64,000 nucleotides of DNA from Planococcus halocryophilus (GCF_001687585.2 NZ_CP016537.2:406001-470000), one strand, 5' to 3'. Shown: positions 35,486 through 44,840, counted from the stretch's first letter. Notes: generated by a model from the sequence alone, not told the origin. A program made the numbers and translations.

Positions 35486-36334
35486 ATGGAATTGATCATT
35501 TACTCGGATTCATCCGTTTTTGGAGAGCGGGTAGCGCCTTTGTTGAATCGGAATGAAGATAGTAATAGTTTATTTTTAGGTATACTTGGACAGATTCAAG
35601 CCAATCAATATGACGATTATTTTCTAGCGCTCGCAGAAACAAATGATGAAATTGTCGCAGCGTGCTTAATGACGCCACCGCATGCATTGCAATTAGTGGT
35701 ATTTCGACAGTGGTCTGAAATTGAAAAAGAAATTGCCGATCATTTGCGAAACCTTGGTGTCAAAGTCAGTGGTATCGTAGGCGAACAAGAAACGTCTCTT
35801 CTATTCGCTAAAGCTTGGACCAATCATACAAAAGAACAAGTGAAAGTGTTAATGGACCAAGGTCTGTACCGCATTGATGCGGTCAATAAAGGTCTACAAA
35901 AAAGTGTAGGCTCCTGGCGGGTTGCAAGTAATAAGGATGCGAAACTTTTAATAGAGTGGTATAAATTATTTGAAGATGAAACAGGGATCGATCGTCATTC
36001 TACACAGGAACAAGCTACGCAACGAATTGAGGATTTTTTAGAAAGGAAAGAAGTCTATGTGTGGGAAGTAGAGGGATCGATTGTATCCTGTATGAAAAAA
36101 GGACGACCTTCAAAAAATGGCATAACCGTTTCTTTTGTTTTTACACCCAAGCCTTATAGAACGAAGGGCTATGCGCGAACCCTAGTCGCTGAAGTCACAG
36201 ACGAATTGTTGCTAGAGTATGATTTTGTTATGCTTTATACAGACCTTGCCAACCCAACGTCCAATAAAATATACAGAGAAATCGGCTACGAGCAAATTGC
36301 CAATCCGGTTCATCTCATTTTTAAAGAAGAATAA
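35486..36334 (+). CDS. GNAT family N-acetyltransferase
   Basis: About 282 residues from MELIIYSDSS. The C-terminal GNAT domain has the acetyl-CoA loop in PKPYRTKGYARTLV and a final TNKIYREIGYE block. The N-terminal half is GNAT-like but degenerate. Substrate unknown. The start is unsure: an in-frame ATG at 35450 has no ribosome site, and GGAG before 35486 is only 2 nt away. A short 10-codon frame (35463-35495) with its own ribosome site overlaps this start and may couple translation. Confidence 0.7.
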   Translation: MELIIYSDSSVFGERVAPLLNRNEDSNSLFLGILGQIQANQYDDYFLALAETNDEIVAACLMTPPHALQLVVFRQWSEIEKEIADHLRNLGVKVSGIVGEQETSLLFAKAWTNHTKEQVKVLMDQGLYRIDAVNKGLQKSVGSWRVASNKDAKLLIEWYKLFEDETGIDRHSTQEQATQRIEDFLERKEVYVWEVEGSIVSCMKKGRPSKNGITVSFVFTPKPYRTKGYARTLVAEVTDELLLEYDFVMLYTDLANPTSNKIYREIGYEQIANPVHLIFKEE

Positions 36335-36421
36335 AATGTCCTTAAGTAATTTTAGGAGTAAAAAGGTACTTTATAGGGTATAAAAAGGCTAGGCTGAAAG
36401 AAGCAGGGGGGAGTGAGGACT

Positions 36422-37390
36422 ATGATTCGTTTTGAAAATGTCACTAAGCGTTTTCCGGATGGCACGGAAGCATTAAAAGATATTTCACTTGTTTTACCAA
36501 CCCATCAATTGACTGCCATCATCGGTCCTAGCGGCTGTGGGAAAACAACTTTGATGAAAATGATCAATAAATTAGAGAAGCCAACTGAAGGAAGCATCTA
36601 TATTGATGAAAAACCTATTAATGACATGGATGAAGTTCAGTTGAGGCGTTCAATTGGTTATGTTATTCAACGCATTGGGTTGTTCCCTCATATGACCATA
36701 TCGGATAATGTGGCGTTAGTACCGAAATTACTTGAATGGTCTAAAGAAAAAAAGGAAGAACGGGTACGTGAGTTACTCCAATTAGTTGGTTTGGATCCTG
36801 GAGTTTATATGGAACGTTACCCACTTGAATTGAGTGGAGGGCAACAGCAGCGTGTAGGAGTAGTCCGAGCGCTCGCTGGAGATCCTAATATTGTCCTAAT
36901 GGATGAACCCTTCTCGGCACTCGACCCCATCAGCAGAGAACAACTGCAAGATGAACTTCGGAACCTTCAACAAACCATCAATAAAACCATCGTATTTGTA
37001 ACGCATGATATGGATGAGGCATTAAAAATTGCCGATACTATTATCGTCATGCGAGCTGGAAAAGTTGAACAGACGGGAACACCGCAACAACTAATCGATA
37101 ATCCAGCAAACGAATTTGTTCAAAACTTTATTGGCATCGAGCGCATCAGTCAAAAACGCACATTTGGCGAAAGAAAATTAGTGGAGTTTTTGGATATTTT
37201 TACATCGGATTGGTCAGGGGAGTTTGAGAGAATATCAGCTGAATCTACGTTTGAAAAAGCGTTTGCGACATTAGATGAAAGCGATCAAGATTATTTAGCT
37301 ATTATTAATAACGATCAAATTGTAGCTTATGCTAACGAACGTGATTTATTGAAAGCGGCCCTTGCTAAAGAAATGGGGGTATTAACGTGA
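36422..37390 (+). CDS. opuBA: Compatible-solute ABC importer, ATPase (OpuBA-like)
   Basis: 322 residues. Walker A GPSGCGKTT (about 36-44), signature LSGGQQQRVGVVRAL, Walker B IVLMDEPFSALD, then a C-terminal extension (about 240-322). That tail resembles a single CBS-type repeat (TFEKAFATLDESDQDYLAIINND), whereas OpuCA-type ATPases carry two. It drives uptake of betaine, choline or carnitine. The ATG at 36422 is chosen with GGGGGGAG 9 nt upstream. Overlaps the permease gene by 4 nt. Confidence 0.88.
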   Translation: MIRFENVTKRFPDGTEALKDISLVLPTHQLTAIIGPSGCGKTTLMKMINKLEKPTEGSIYIDEKPINDMDEVQLRRSIGYVIQRIGLFPHMTISDNVALVPKLLEWSKEKKEERVRELLQLVGLDPGVYMERYPLELSGGQQQRVGVVRALAGDPNIVLMDEPFSALDPISREQLQDELRNLQQTINKTIVFVTHDMDEALKIADTIIVMRAGKVEQTGTPQQLIDNPANEFVQNFIGIERISQKRTFGERKLVEFLDIFTSDWSGEFERISAESTFEKAFATLDESDQDYLAIINNDQIVAYANERDLLKAALAKEMGVLT

Positions 37391-38025
37391 AGAATTTCTT
37401 TGATACACTTGTCAGTCGTCAAGATATGATTATTAGCGCTCTTATTGAACATATGTATTTGTCTTTTGTGGCAGTAGCAGTTGGTATAGCGATTGCATTG
37501 CCGCTAGGGATACTAATAACGCGCTACCGTCGCTATGCTGAATCGATTATTGGCGTAACGGCTGTGTTCCAAACGATTCCGAGTCTCGCTTTATTTGGGT
37601 TTTTAGTTCCTATACTAGGGATTGGATCGCCTACCGCGTTAATCGCACTTATCATTTATGCATTATTGCCGATTTTAAGGAATACTTATGCAGGAATTGC
37701 AGGGGTCGATGGATCTACTATTGAAGCAGGTCGAGGCATGGGCATGACGCGTACACAAATTCTTCGACAAATCGAATTGCCGCTGGCGTTGCCATTTATT
37801 ATGGCGGGTATACGCACAGCCACGGTATTAACTGTAGGAATTGCGACACTTGCAACATTTGTTGGAGCAGGTGGTTTAGGTGATATCATCTATCGTGGAC
37901 TGCAATCATATAATAATTCATTAGTGTTAGCGGGTGCGCTTCCGGTTGCGCTTCTAGCAATCGGTTTTGACCAAATATTAAAGTGGATTGAAAAAAGAGC
38001 GACACCAAAAGGGTTGAAAACTTAG
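37387..38025 (+). CDS. opuBB: Compatible-solute ABC importer, permease (OpuBB-like)
   Basis: 212 residues, five or six membrane helices, with the EAA loop EAGRGMGMTRTQILRQIELPLALPFIMAG contacting the ATPase. The GTG start overlaps the opuBA stop (GTGA). In B. subtilis OpuB and OpuC there are two different permeases (BB and BD). Only one is present here, so the pore is probably a homodimer. Confidence 0.88.
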   Translation: MKNFFDTLVSRQDMIISALIEHMYLSFVAVAVGIAIALPLGILITRYRRYAESIIGVTAVFQTIPSLALFGFLVPILGIGSPTALIALIIYALLPILRNTYAGIAGVDGSTIEAGRGMGMTRTQILRQIELPLALPFIMAGIRTATVLTVGIATLATFVGAGGLGDIIYRGLQSYNNSLVLAGALPVALLAIGFDQILKWIEKRATPKGLKT

Positions 38026-38036
38026 GAGGAAATAAG

Positions 38037-38939
38037 ATGAAAAAAGCAACATTAGGAATTTTTTTGGCAGCAACAACAGTTATTGCAGGATGTGGGTCAG
38101 GTGGAGATGAATTAGATCCACTTGTTATCGGTGGAAAGCCGTGGACTGAGCAGTATATTTTGCCTTATATTCTTGGGGAATATATTGAGGCTAATTCAGA
38201 TTATACTGTAGAATATGAAGACGGATTAGGAGAAGTATCGATTTTAACGCCTGCTTTAGAGAAAGGCGACATCGATATGTATGTTGAATATACGGGTACC
38301 GGAATGAAAGACGTATTGAAAGAAGAATCAGTTCCAGGTCAAACTTCTGAAGAAGTATTAGAAATTGTTCGAGCAGGATATGAAGAGACATTGGGAGCAA
38401 CTTGGTTAGAACCGCTTGGTTTTGAAAATGGCTACACGCTCGCTTATTCAAAAGATAGTGGTTACGATGCAGAAACTTATTCAGACTTAGCCGAAATTTC
38501 GAAATCAGAAGATATGAGTTTTGGAGCGCCACATCCTTTTTATGAACGGAAGGGTGATGGTTTTGACGATTTAGTTACGACATATCCATTTGAGTTTGCA
38601 GCAACAGAAAGCTTTGACCCAGCTATTATGTATGAGGCTGTTAAAAGTGGAGAAGTAGATGTCATTCCGGCTTTCACTACAGATAGTCGCATTGGATTGT
38701 TTGATTTAGCAACGACTGAAGATGATCTTTCGTTTTTCCCGAAATACGATGCAGCTCCTGTTGTAAGATTGGAAACTCTCGAAGAGTACCCGGAGCTTGA
38801 AGATGTATTGAACGGATTGGCTGGGAAAATTTCTGAAGAAGAAATGCTCGCGATGAATTCTCGGGTAGATGTAGACCAAGAAGTAGCTAGTGATGTAGCT
38901 CGTGAGTTCTTGATTGAAAAAGGGTTAATCGAAGAGTAG
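38037..38939 (+). CDS. opuBC: Substrate-binding lipoprotein (OpuBC/OpuCC-like)
   Basis: 300 residues. The lipoprotein signal MKKATLGIFLAATTVIAGCG has its cysteine at 19. The OpuAC-type fold begins VIGGKPWTEQYILPYILGEY. The family's ligand-contact segments DMYVEYTGTG and IPAFTTDSRI are present. It binds betaine, carnitine or choline; which one cannot be told. AGGAGGAAATAAG precedes the ATG, 11 nt after the permease stop. A terminator ends the operon. Confidence 0.9.
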   Translation: MKKATLGIFLAATTVIAGCGSGGDELDPLVIGGKPWTEQYILPYILGEYIEANSDYTVEYEDGLGEVSILTPALEKGDIDMYVEYTGTGMKDVLKEESVPGQTSEEVLEIVRAGYEETLGATWLEPLGFENGYTLAYSKDSGYDAETYSDLAEISKSEDMSFGAPHPFYERKGDGFDDLVTTYPFEFAATESFDPAIMYEAVKSGEVDVIPAFTTDSRIGLFDLATTEDDLSFFPKYDAAPVVRLETLEEYPELEDVLNGLAGKISEEEMLAMNSRVDVDQEVASDVAREFLIEKGLIEE

Positions 38940-38943
38940 TAGT

Positions 38944-38975
38944 AAATTCCGTAGCATAGGCTGCGGAATTTTTTT
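38944..38975 (+). terminator. Rho-independent terminator of opuB
   Basis: AAATTCCGTAGC pairs with GCTGCGGAATTT (one G-T pair), followed by T-run. Confidence 0.85.
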
Positions 38976-39058
38976 ATGGACATTGTTCAAAGTCCAAGCT
39001 TTAACTTCTACGCTTTTCTTATAGCATTTAGGAAATGGTTCTTGTACAATAGAATAAA

Positions 39059-39076
39059 TGAGTGAATAGTCATTCA
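39059..39076 (+). promoter_or_regulatory. FadR operator
   Basis: TGAGTGAATAGTCATTCA differs by one base from the B. subtilis FadR (YsiA) consensus TGAATGANTANTCATTCA. It is placed just upstream of the acyl-CoA degradation operon. Acyl-CoA release of FadR would induce it. Confidence 0.8.
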
Positions 39077-39087
39077 ATTCTGTTAAG

Positions 39088-39101
39088 TGTAAGCGGTTTC
39101 A
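39088..39101 (+). promoter_or_regulatory. cre (CcpA) site
   Basis: TGTAAGCGGTTTCA fits TGWAANCGNTNWCA at every position. It lies 12 bp downstream of the FadR box and 23 bp before the first start codon, suited to roadblock repression by CcpA on glucose. Confidence 0.72.
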
Positions 39102-39123
39102 ATAAAATGGTGGGGTGGATAAA

Positions 39124-40272
39124 ATGAGAGAAGTTGTAATTATAGAAGGTGTACGATCACCGGTAGGTAGAAGAAAAGGCGGTTTTACCAACGAGCGACC
39201 CGATGAGTTAGCGGCTGTCGTATTAGACGAGTTAGTATCGCGTGCTGGAGTAGCGAAGAGTGATATAGAAGACGTTATTTTAGGCTGTGTTTCGCAAGCT
39301 GGTGAACAGGGCGGTAATATTGCGCGGACGGCTGCATTAATTGCAGGATTTCCGGACTATGTTCCAGGCGTTACGATTGATCGTCAATGTGGTTCAAGTC
39401 AGCAAGCTGTCCATTTTGGTGCCCAAGCAATTTTAGCGGGGGATATGGATATTGTCATCGCAGGAGGCGTAGAAAGTATGACGCGCGTTCCGATGTTTTC
39501 CAATATGCAAGGAGCAAAACCGAGTAAGAAACTAACGGACCAATACGAGATTATCAACCAAGGATTATCAGCAGAGCGTATTGCCGAAAAATGGGGATTT
39601 ACCCGCGAGCAACTTGATGCTTTTTCAGTACAAAGTCATGAGCGGGCACAACATGCTATTAAAGAAGGTCGCTACAAGCGTGAAATTGTACCAATACAAA
39701 CTGAGGGGCCACATGGTGAAGCGATAGTAGTGTCCGAAGATGAAGGTCCACGTCCTGGAACAACTCAAGAAGTTTTAGGGAGTTTGAAAACGGTATTTGA
39801 TGAAAATGGTGTCATTACTGCAGGAAATGCGAGTCAAATGAGTGATGGTGCTTCTGCTGTTTTGTTGATGTCAGCTGAAAAAGCAAGAGAGCTTGGTTTA
39901 AAGCCTAAAGCGCGAATTATCGCACGTTCAGTGGTTGGTTCTGACCCAACTTTGATGTTGACAGGCCCTATTGCTGCAACGAAAAAAGTTCTCGCAAAAG
40001 CAGGTCTTGAAATTGACGATATGGATCGTTATGAAGTAAATGAAGCATTTGCACCAGTACCGCTTGCATGGCTGCACGATATTGGCGGTGATTCTGAAAA
40101 GTTAAATGTTAATGGCGGTGCTATAGCATTAGGGCATCCACTCGGTGCAACTGGCACAAAATTACTTGTGTCACTGCTGCATGAACTAGAGCGAACAAAT
40201 GGACGATATGGATTGTTAGCAATTTGTGAAGGGATGGGTATGGCAAACGCAACCATTATAGAAAGAATATGA
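39124..40272 (+). CDS. Acetyl-CoA acyltransferase (thiolase)
   Basis: 382 residues. The thiolase nucleophile cysteine lies in IDRQCGSSQQAVH (about Cys 88-89). The C-terminal active-site blocks are NVNGGAIALGHPLGATG (His) and CEGMGMANATI (second Cys). It cleaves 3-ketoacyl-CoA to acetyl-CoA and a shortened acyl-CoA. GGTGGGGTGG precedes the ATG at 39124; a GTG at 39115 is inside that site. First gene of a five-gene fatty or branched acyl-CoA degradation operon with FadR and cre sites. Confidence 0.9.
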   Translation: MREVVIIEGVRSPVGRRKGGFTNERPDELAAVVLDELVSRAGVAKSDIEDVILGCVSQAGEQGGNIARTAALIAGFPDYVPGVTIDRQCGSSQQAVHFGAQAILAGDMDIVIAGGVESMTRVPMFSNMQGAKPSKKLTDQYEIINQGLSAERIAEKWGFTREQLDAFSVQSHERAQHAIKEGRYKREIVPIQTEGPHGEAIVVSEDEGPRPGTTQEVLGSLKTVFDENGVITAGNASQMSDGASAVLLMSAEKARELGLKPKARIIARSVVGSDPTLMLTGPIAATKKVLAKAGLEIDDMDRYEVNEAFAPVPLAWLHDIGGDSEKLNVNGGAIALGHPLGATGTKLLVSLLHELERTNGRYGLLAICEGMGMANATIIERI

Positions 40273-40297
40273 GCATGTAAACAAAGGGGGATGAACA

Positions 40298-41068
40298 ATG
40301 GAGTTTTCAAAAGTTAAAGCGGTAGTCACAGGTGGAGCATCTGGACTTGGTGAAGCAACTGTGCGCCGAATTGTGAAAAATGGTGGAAAAGCAGCTATTT
40401 TTGATTTGAATGCCGAACGTGCAAAAAAGCTAATTGATGAGTTAGGTGAAGAATCCGTCATTTACATGGAAACTGATGTGACGAACGGGTCTCAAGTCGA
40501 ACAAAATATCGGTAAAACAGTAGGGCGATTGGGCAGTATTAATTTGGTTGTGAATTGCGCGGGTATCGGAACTCCCGGAAAAGTCCTGTCTAAAGGCACG
40601 CCAATTGCGTTAGATCAATTTGAAAAAGTCATTAAAGTCAATTTGATCGGCAGCTTTAACGTAATTCGAGTGGCAGCGGCAGCGATGCAAAAAAATGAGC
40701 CGAACGAAGATGGAGAACGTGGCGTTATTGTTTCAACAGCATCTGTCGCAGCATATGAAGGGCAAATTGGACAAGCTGCTTATAGCGCATCAAAAGGTGG
40801 CGTCGTGTCAATGACGTTGCCGATTGCTAGAGAACTAGCAAGAGATGGAATTCGTGTGATGGCGATAGCGCCTGGCTTAATGGAAACGCCGATGGTTGAA
40901 GGATTACCAGATGCAGCAATTGCATCATTATCCGCAGCAGTACCATTTCCACAACGACTTGGAAAACCTGATGAATATGCGCAATTAGTAGAAAGCATTG
41001 TATCAAATCCCATGTTAAATGGTGAAACGATTCGATTAGATGGTGCAATCCGTATGCAACCGAAATAA
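40298..41068 (+). CDS. SDR-type 3-hydroxyacyl-CoA dehydrogenase (HSD17B10-like)
   Basis: A 256-residue short-chain dehydrogenase. GGASGLGEA is the NAD-binding loop, NCAGIG the strand-4 motif, and YSASKGG (Tyr-x-x-x-Lys) the catalytic pair. The sequence resembles type II 3-hydroxyacyl-CoA dehydrogenases, which oxidise 3-hydroxyacyl or 2-methyl-3-hydroxybutyryl-CoA. Its place between thiolase and acyl-CoA dehydrogenase supports this. AAAGGGGGATG precedes the ATG. Confidence 0.85.
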   Translation: MEFSKVKAVVTGGASGLGEATVRRIVKNGGKAAIFDLNAERAKKLIDELGEESVIYMETDVTNGSQVEQNIGKTVGRLGSINLVVNCAGIGTPGKVLSKGTPIALDQFEKVIKVNLIGSFNVIRVAAAAMQKNEPNEDGERGVIVSTASVAAYEGQIGQAAYSASKGGVVSMTLPIARELARDGIRVMAIAPGLMETPMVEGLPDAAIASLSAAVPFPQRLGKPDEYAQLVESIVSNPMLNGETIRLDGAIRMQPK

Positions 41069-41079
41069 GGAGGATGAAA

Positions 41080-42231
41080 ATGATGGTGAAATACCGTTTT
41101 GAAGAAGAAGAACATGTCATGTTCCGTAAATCTTTGCGTAAGTTTTTAGAAAAAGAAGCGATTCCGAACTACGATCAATGGGAAAAAGATCGCCTCATTC
41201 CAAAATCCTTTTGGAAAAAGCTTGGAGATATGGGCTTTCTGTGTCCGCAAGTAGATGAACAATACGGTGGGCTTGGTCTGGATTTTCGATATGCGGTGGT
41301 GATTGGAGAAGAAATGGAACGCGTGGGTGCGAGTTTGACGGGTGTGGGACTACATAACGACATCACAGTTCCTTATATTGAAGCTTACGGAAACGAGGAA
41401 CAAAAACAACGTTGGTTACCAGGTTGTGTTTCAGGTGACCACATTACAGCTATCGCCATGACAGAACCGGGAGCAGGTTCTGATTTAGCAAACATCTCTA
41501 CTACTGCTGTTCGAGACGGTGACAATTATATTGTGAATGGTCAAAAGACGTTTATCACAAATGGCATAAATTCGACATTGGTGTTGGTTGTTGTGAAAAC
41601 AGATCCGAAAGCAGAGCCGAAGCACCGTGGAATTTCGTTATTAATGGTTGAAGAAGGAATGCCGGGTTTTGAGAAAGGGCGGAAACTTGATAAAGTCGGC
41701 CTTCATGCACAAGATACATCCGAACTGTACTTTGAGGATTGCATCGTGCCGGCGGCAAATTTGATCGGTGAAGAAAACAAAGGGTTTACGTATTTAATGG
41801 AAAAATTGCAGCAAGAACGTTTAGTAGTTGCCCTGGCAGCGCAAATTGCGTCAGAAGACATGCTTGATATGACCTTGGAATACGTGAAATCAAGAAAAGC
41901 CTTTGGAAAGCCGATTGGTTCGTTCCAAAACTCTCAATTCAAATTAGTAGAAATGGCAACAGAAATTGAATTGGGTCACTCGTTTTTAGAATCATTAATT
42001 GAAGAACATATGGCTGGAAAAGACATCGTTTCGAAAGTATCAATGGCGAAATATTGGTTAACCGATACAGCTAAAAAGATTTCTGGTGACTGCATGCAAC
42101 TACATGGTGGATACGGCTATATGGAAGAATACAAAATTGCACGACGGTACCGAGATATTCCAGTAGCTGCGATTTACGCTGGGTCTAATGAAATAATGAA
42201 AACCATTATTGCCAAACGGATGGGCCTTTAA
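41080..42231 (+). CDS. Acyl-CoA dehydrogenase
   Basis: About 383 residues. The flavoenzyme signature AIAMTEPGAGSDLA (FAD/substrate), QKTFITNG, and the C-terminal QLHGGYGYMEEY plus YAGSNEIMK block are all present. The catalytic Glu is expected in the IYAGSNEI segment. It makes trans-2-enoyl-CoA and passes electrons to ETF. AAGGAGG directly precedes an ATG at 41074, so the ATG at 41080 (or 41083) is the likelier start. The stop is followed at once by the CaiB gene start. Confidence 0.9.
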   Translation: MMVKYRFEEEEHVMFRKSLRKFLEKEAIPNYDQWEKDRLIPKSFWKKLGDMGFLCPQVDEQYGGLGLDFRYAVVIGEEMERVGASLTGVGLHNDITVPYIEAYGNEEQKQRWLPGCVSGDHITAIAMTEPGAGSDLANISTTAVRDGDNYIVNGQKTFITNGINSTLVLVVVKTDPKAEPKHRGISLLMVEEGMPGFEKGRKLDKVGLHAQDTSELYFEDCIVPAANLIGEENKGFTYLMEKLQQERLVVALAAQIASEDMLDMTLEYVKSRKAFGKPIGSFQNSQFKLVEMATEIELGHSFLESLIEEHMAGKDIVSKVSMAKYWLTDTAKKISGDCMQLHGGYGYMEEYKIARRYRDIPVAAIYAGSNEIMKTIIAKRMGL

Positions 42232-43188
42232 ATGAAAGATGCCTTAAAAGGCGTACGCATACTAGATGTGACTTATTATCTTCCGGGTCCATATGCAAGT
42301 ATGCGTCTTGTTGATTTAGGTGCAGAAGTCATCAAAATCGAACCACCTGAAGGCGATCCTGCTCGTTATATGAGTGGGGGGCATGTTCATCAAGCGAATA
42401 ATCGGGGTAAAAATATCATCCGTATCGACTTGAAAACAACCGAAGGTCATATGGAAATGTTGGAATTAGTAAAAAGTGCAGATGCACTCATTGAAACGTT
42501 TCGTCCAGGTGTGATGAAAAAATTGGGGTTGGATTATGACAGCCTAAAGAGCTTGAAGCCTGATTTGGTTTACTGTTCGTTATCGGGGTACGGTCAATCC
42601 GGTGAAATGGCGCGGTTAGGCAGTCATGATTTAAACTATATGGCATTATCGGGAGCTTTAGACCAATTAAAAGATGCGTCAGGGAGACCTATTCATCCAA
42701 CAAATACGTTCGCTGATTTTACGGGTGGGTTGATGGCGACAGAACAAATACTTGCTGCTTTGCTGAAGAAATTTAGAACAGGACATGGTCAATACCTGGA
42801 TATTGCTTTAGTTGAAGTAATGGCGGAGTTTCTCGGGAATCATGATCGTTACCACGCGGTGGGTATCTCTGAAAATGGGATTCCGGAAATTGGTGGAACC
42901 CGAGTCAGTTACGCTATTTACGAAACAAAAGACGGGCGCTATATAACGTTAGGGGCGTTAGAGGAGAAGTTCTGGCGGAATTTTTGTGAATTTGTAGGCA
43001 ATCCCCAATGGCTAGAGTGGGGAGAGAAGTCTCTGGAAAGCCTAGAACATCAGGAAATAGTGAATTTTTTTAAATCGAAAGATTGGTGTGAATGGTATCA
43101 ACTATCACTGCAGGTGGATGCTTGTCTAGCTCCTGTGTTAACAGCGCACGAGAGACATGAACACCCGTTTTTCATGAGGGAAAAATAG
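42232..43188 (+). CDS. CaiB/BaiF (type III) CoA-transferase or racemase family
   Basis: 318 residues, shorter than the usual 380-400. The N-terminal LKGVRILDVTYYLPGPYASMRLVDLGAEVIKIEPPEGDP is the family hallmark, and the catalytic-Asp segment is SHDLNYMALSG. Closest in style to 2-methylacyl-CoA racemases, which allow branched acyl-CoAs to enter beta-oxidation. The ATG follows the previous stop with no gap and a weak ribosome site, so expression is probably coupled. The short C-terminus is natural-looking, ending before a clean start of the next gene. Confidence 0.8.
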   Translation: MKDALKGVRILDVTYYLPGPYASMRLVDLGAEVIKIEPPEGDPARYMSGGHVHQANNRGKNIIRIDLKTTEGHMEMLELVKSADALIETFRPGVMKKLGLDYDSLKSLKPDLVYCSLSGYGQSGEMARLGSHDLNYMALSGALDQLKDASGRPIHPTNTFADFTGGLMATEQILAALLKKFRTGHGQYLDIALVEVMAEFLGNHDRYHAVGISENGIPEIGGTRVSYAIYETKDGRYITLGALEEKFWRNFCEFVGNPQWLEWGEKSLESLEHQEIVNFFKSKDWCEWYQLSLQVDACLAPVLTAHERHEHPFFMREK

Positions 43189-43212
43189 AGAGAAAAAGGA
43201 GCTGGATGTCAC

Positions 43213-44829
43213 ATGATGGATTCGCCGTTATTATTATCGTCTTTCGTAAAAAGAGCAGAACGCTATTTTCCTGAGAAATTGATTATTTCACGAACTGGAG
43301 AAGATATGATTCACCGAATTCCTTATAAAGAATTTGCAGTGAGAACTCGTAAACTCGCTGCTGCTTTAACTGGACTTGGTATGAGTCATGGTACGAAAGT
43401 TGGCAGTTTTGCTTGGAATCATCATCGTCATCTTGAATTGTATTTTGGTGTGCCTGGTGCAGGTGCGATTCTTCACATGATTAATATTCGCTTATCACAT
43501 GAACATATTGCGTATGTTATTAACCATGCAGAAGATGAAATTTTATTGGTCGATCATGATTTGTTTCCGTTAATTGAAAAATTGGCACCGATGCTTAAAT
43601 CTGTTAAGCATTTTGTCATCATGCAAGACGGAAAAGACTTGCCAGAAACAACACTTGAAAATGTTCATTCTTACGAGGAGTTGTTAGCTGCAGAAGACGG
43701 CAGTTTTGAATTTCCAGAAGACTTGGATGAAAATACGCCAGCAGGCATGTGTTACACGTCCGCAACAACGGGTAATCCGAAAGGTGTTGTTTATACGCAT
43801 CGCGGCCTTGTGCTTCATAGTTATGCGTTAGGTATGTCGGATTCAATGGGCTTATCAGAACGGGATATCGCGTTATCCATTGTTCCTATGTTCCATGCGA
43901 ATGCGTGGGGATTGCCGTTCGCGGGCGTTCTATTTGGTACCACTCAAGTTTTACCAGGACCAGGCTTTGCGCCTGGTATGCTATTGGATTTGATTGAATC
44001 GGAAAAAGTAACGTTGACGGCTGGTGTGCCGACGATTTGGATGGGTGTATTAAAAGAATTAGAAGCCAATCCGCGTAATATCGAAACGCTTCGAATGATT
44101 ATTTGCGGTGGTTCGGCATCCCCTAAAGGATTAATCCGAGCGTTTGAAGAAAAGTATAATGTGCCATTTGTGACAGGTTACGGCATGACAGAAACGGCTC
44201 CACTTGTAAGCTTGGCGATTACGACGTCTGCGATGGCTGACATGACGATGGACGAACGCATTGAACGTCGCTCGATGGCAGGTTTGCCTATGCCAGGACT
44301 AGAAGTGCGTATCGTCAACGAAAACGGTGACGCACCGTGGGACGGCGAAACGATGGGTGAACTAAACGTTAAAGGTGCATGGATTGCTGATGAATACTAC
44401 AAAGACGAACGAACAGAAGAGGCGTTTAAAGATGGTTGGCTGTATACCGGTGATATCGCCGTCATCAATCCAGATGGTTACATTAAATTAACGGATCGCA
44501 CGAAAGATTTGATTAAGAGTGGGGGCGAATGGATTTCTTCTGTTGATTTAGAAAATGCATTGATGACTCATGAAGCTGTTTTTGAAGCGGCCGTTGTCGC
44601 CATTCCTCATGAAAAGTGGATGGAACGTCCACTTGCTTGTGTGGTTGTGAAAGAAGGGTATAACGAAGATGAAGCGATGAAAGCGGAATTATTGACTTAC
44701 CTTGAAAGTCAATTCGCCAAATGGTGGGTTCCGGACGATGTGGTCTTTTTGAAAGAAGTGCCGAAAACCTCGGTTGGGAAATTCCTGAAAGCCGCGTTGC
44801 GGAAAGAGTTGGATGGTTATTATCAGTGA
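43213..44829 (+). CDS. Medium/long-chain acyl-CoA ligase
   Basis: A 538-residue adenylate-forming enzyme. P-loop YTSATTGNPKG (about 178-188), YGMTETAPL (about 320), GWLYTGDIA, and the catalytic Lys in KTSVGKFLKAALRKE. It is of the AlkK type of fatty acid or branched-acid CoA ligase, feeding the preceding beta-oxidation enzymes. AAAGGAG precedes the ATG. It differs clearly from the ligase at 6971-8614, so the window holds two non-redundant acyl-CoA synthetases, both with cre-type control. Confidence 0.88.
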   Translation: MMDSPLLLSSFVKRAERYFPEKLIISRTGEDMIHRIPYKEFAVRTRKLAAALTGLGMSHGTKVGSFAWNHHRHLELYFGVPGAGAILHMINIRLSHEHIAYVINHAEDEILLVDHDLFPLIEKLAPMLKSVKHFVIMQDGKDLPETTLENVHSYEELLAAEDGSFEFPEDLDENTPAGMCYTSATTGNPKGVVYTHRGLVLHSYALGMSDSMGLSERDIALSIVPMFHANAWGLPFAGVLFGTTQVLPGPGFAPGMLLDLIESEKVTLTAGVPTIWMGVLKELEANPRNIETLRMIICGGSASPKGLIRAFEEKYNVPFVTGYGMTETAPLVSLAITTSAMADMTMDERIERRSMAGLPMPGLEVRIVNENGDAPWDGETMGELNVKGAWIADEYYKDERTEEAFKDGWLYTGDIAVINPDGYIKLTDRTKDLIKSGGEWISSVDLENALMTHEAVFEAAVVAIPHEKWMERPLACVVVKEGYNEDEAMKAELLTYLESQFAKWWVPDDVVFLKEVPKTSVGKFLKAALRKELDGYYQ

Positions 44830-44840
44830 GGTTTAGTTTG

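Noticed and set aside
36377..36382. Sigma-B promoter before opuBA (GGGTAT)
   Set aside because: The -10-like GGGTAT is present, but no GTTT-type -35 is found at 12-15 bp.
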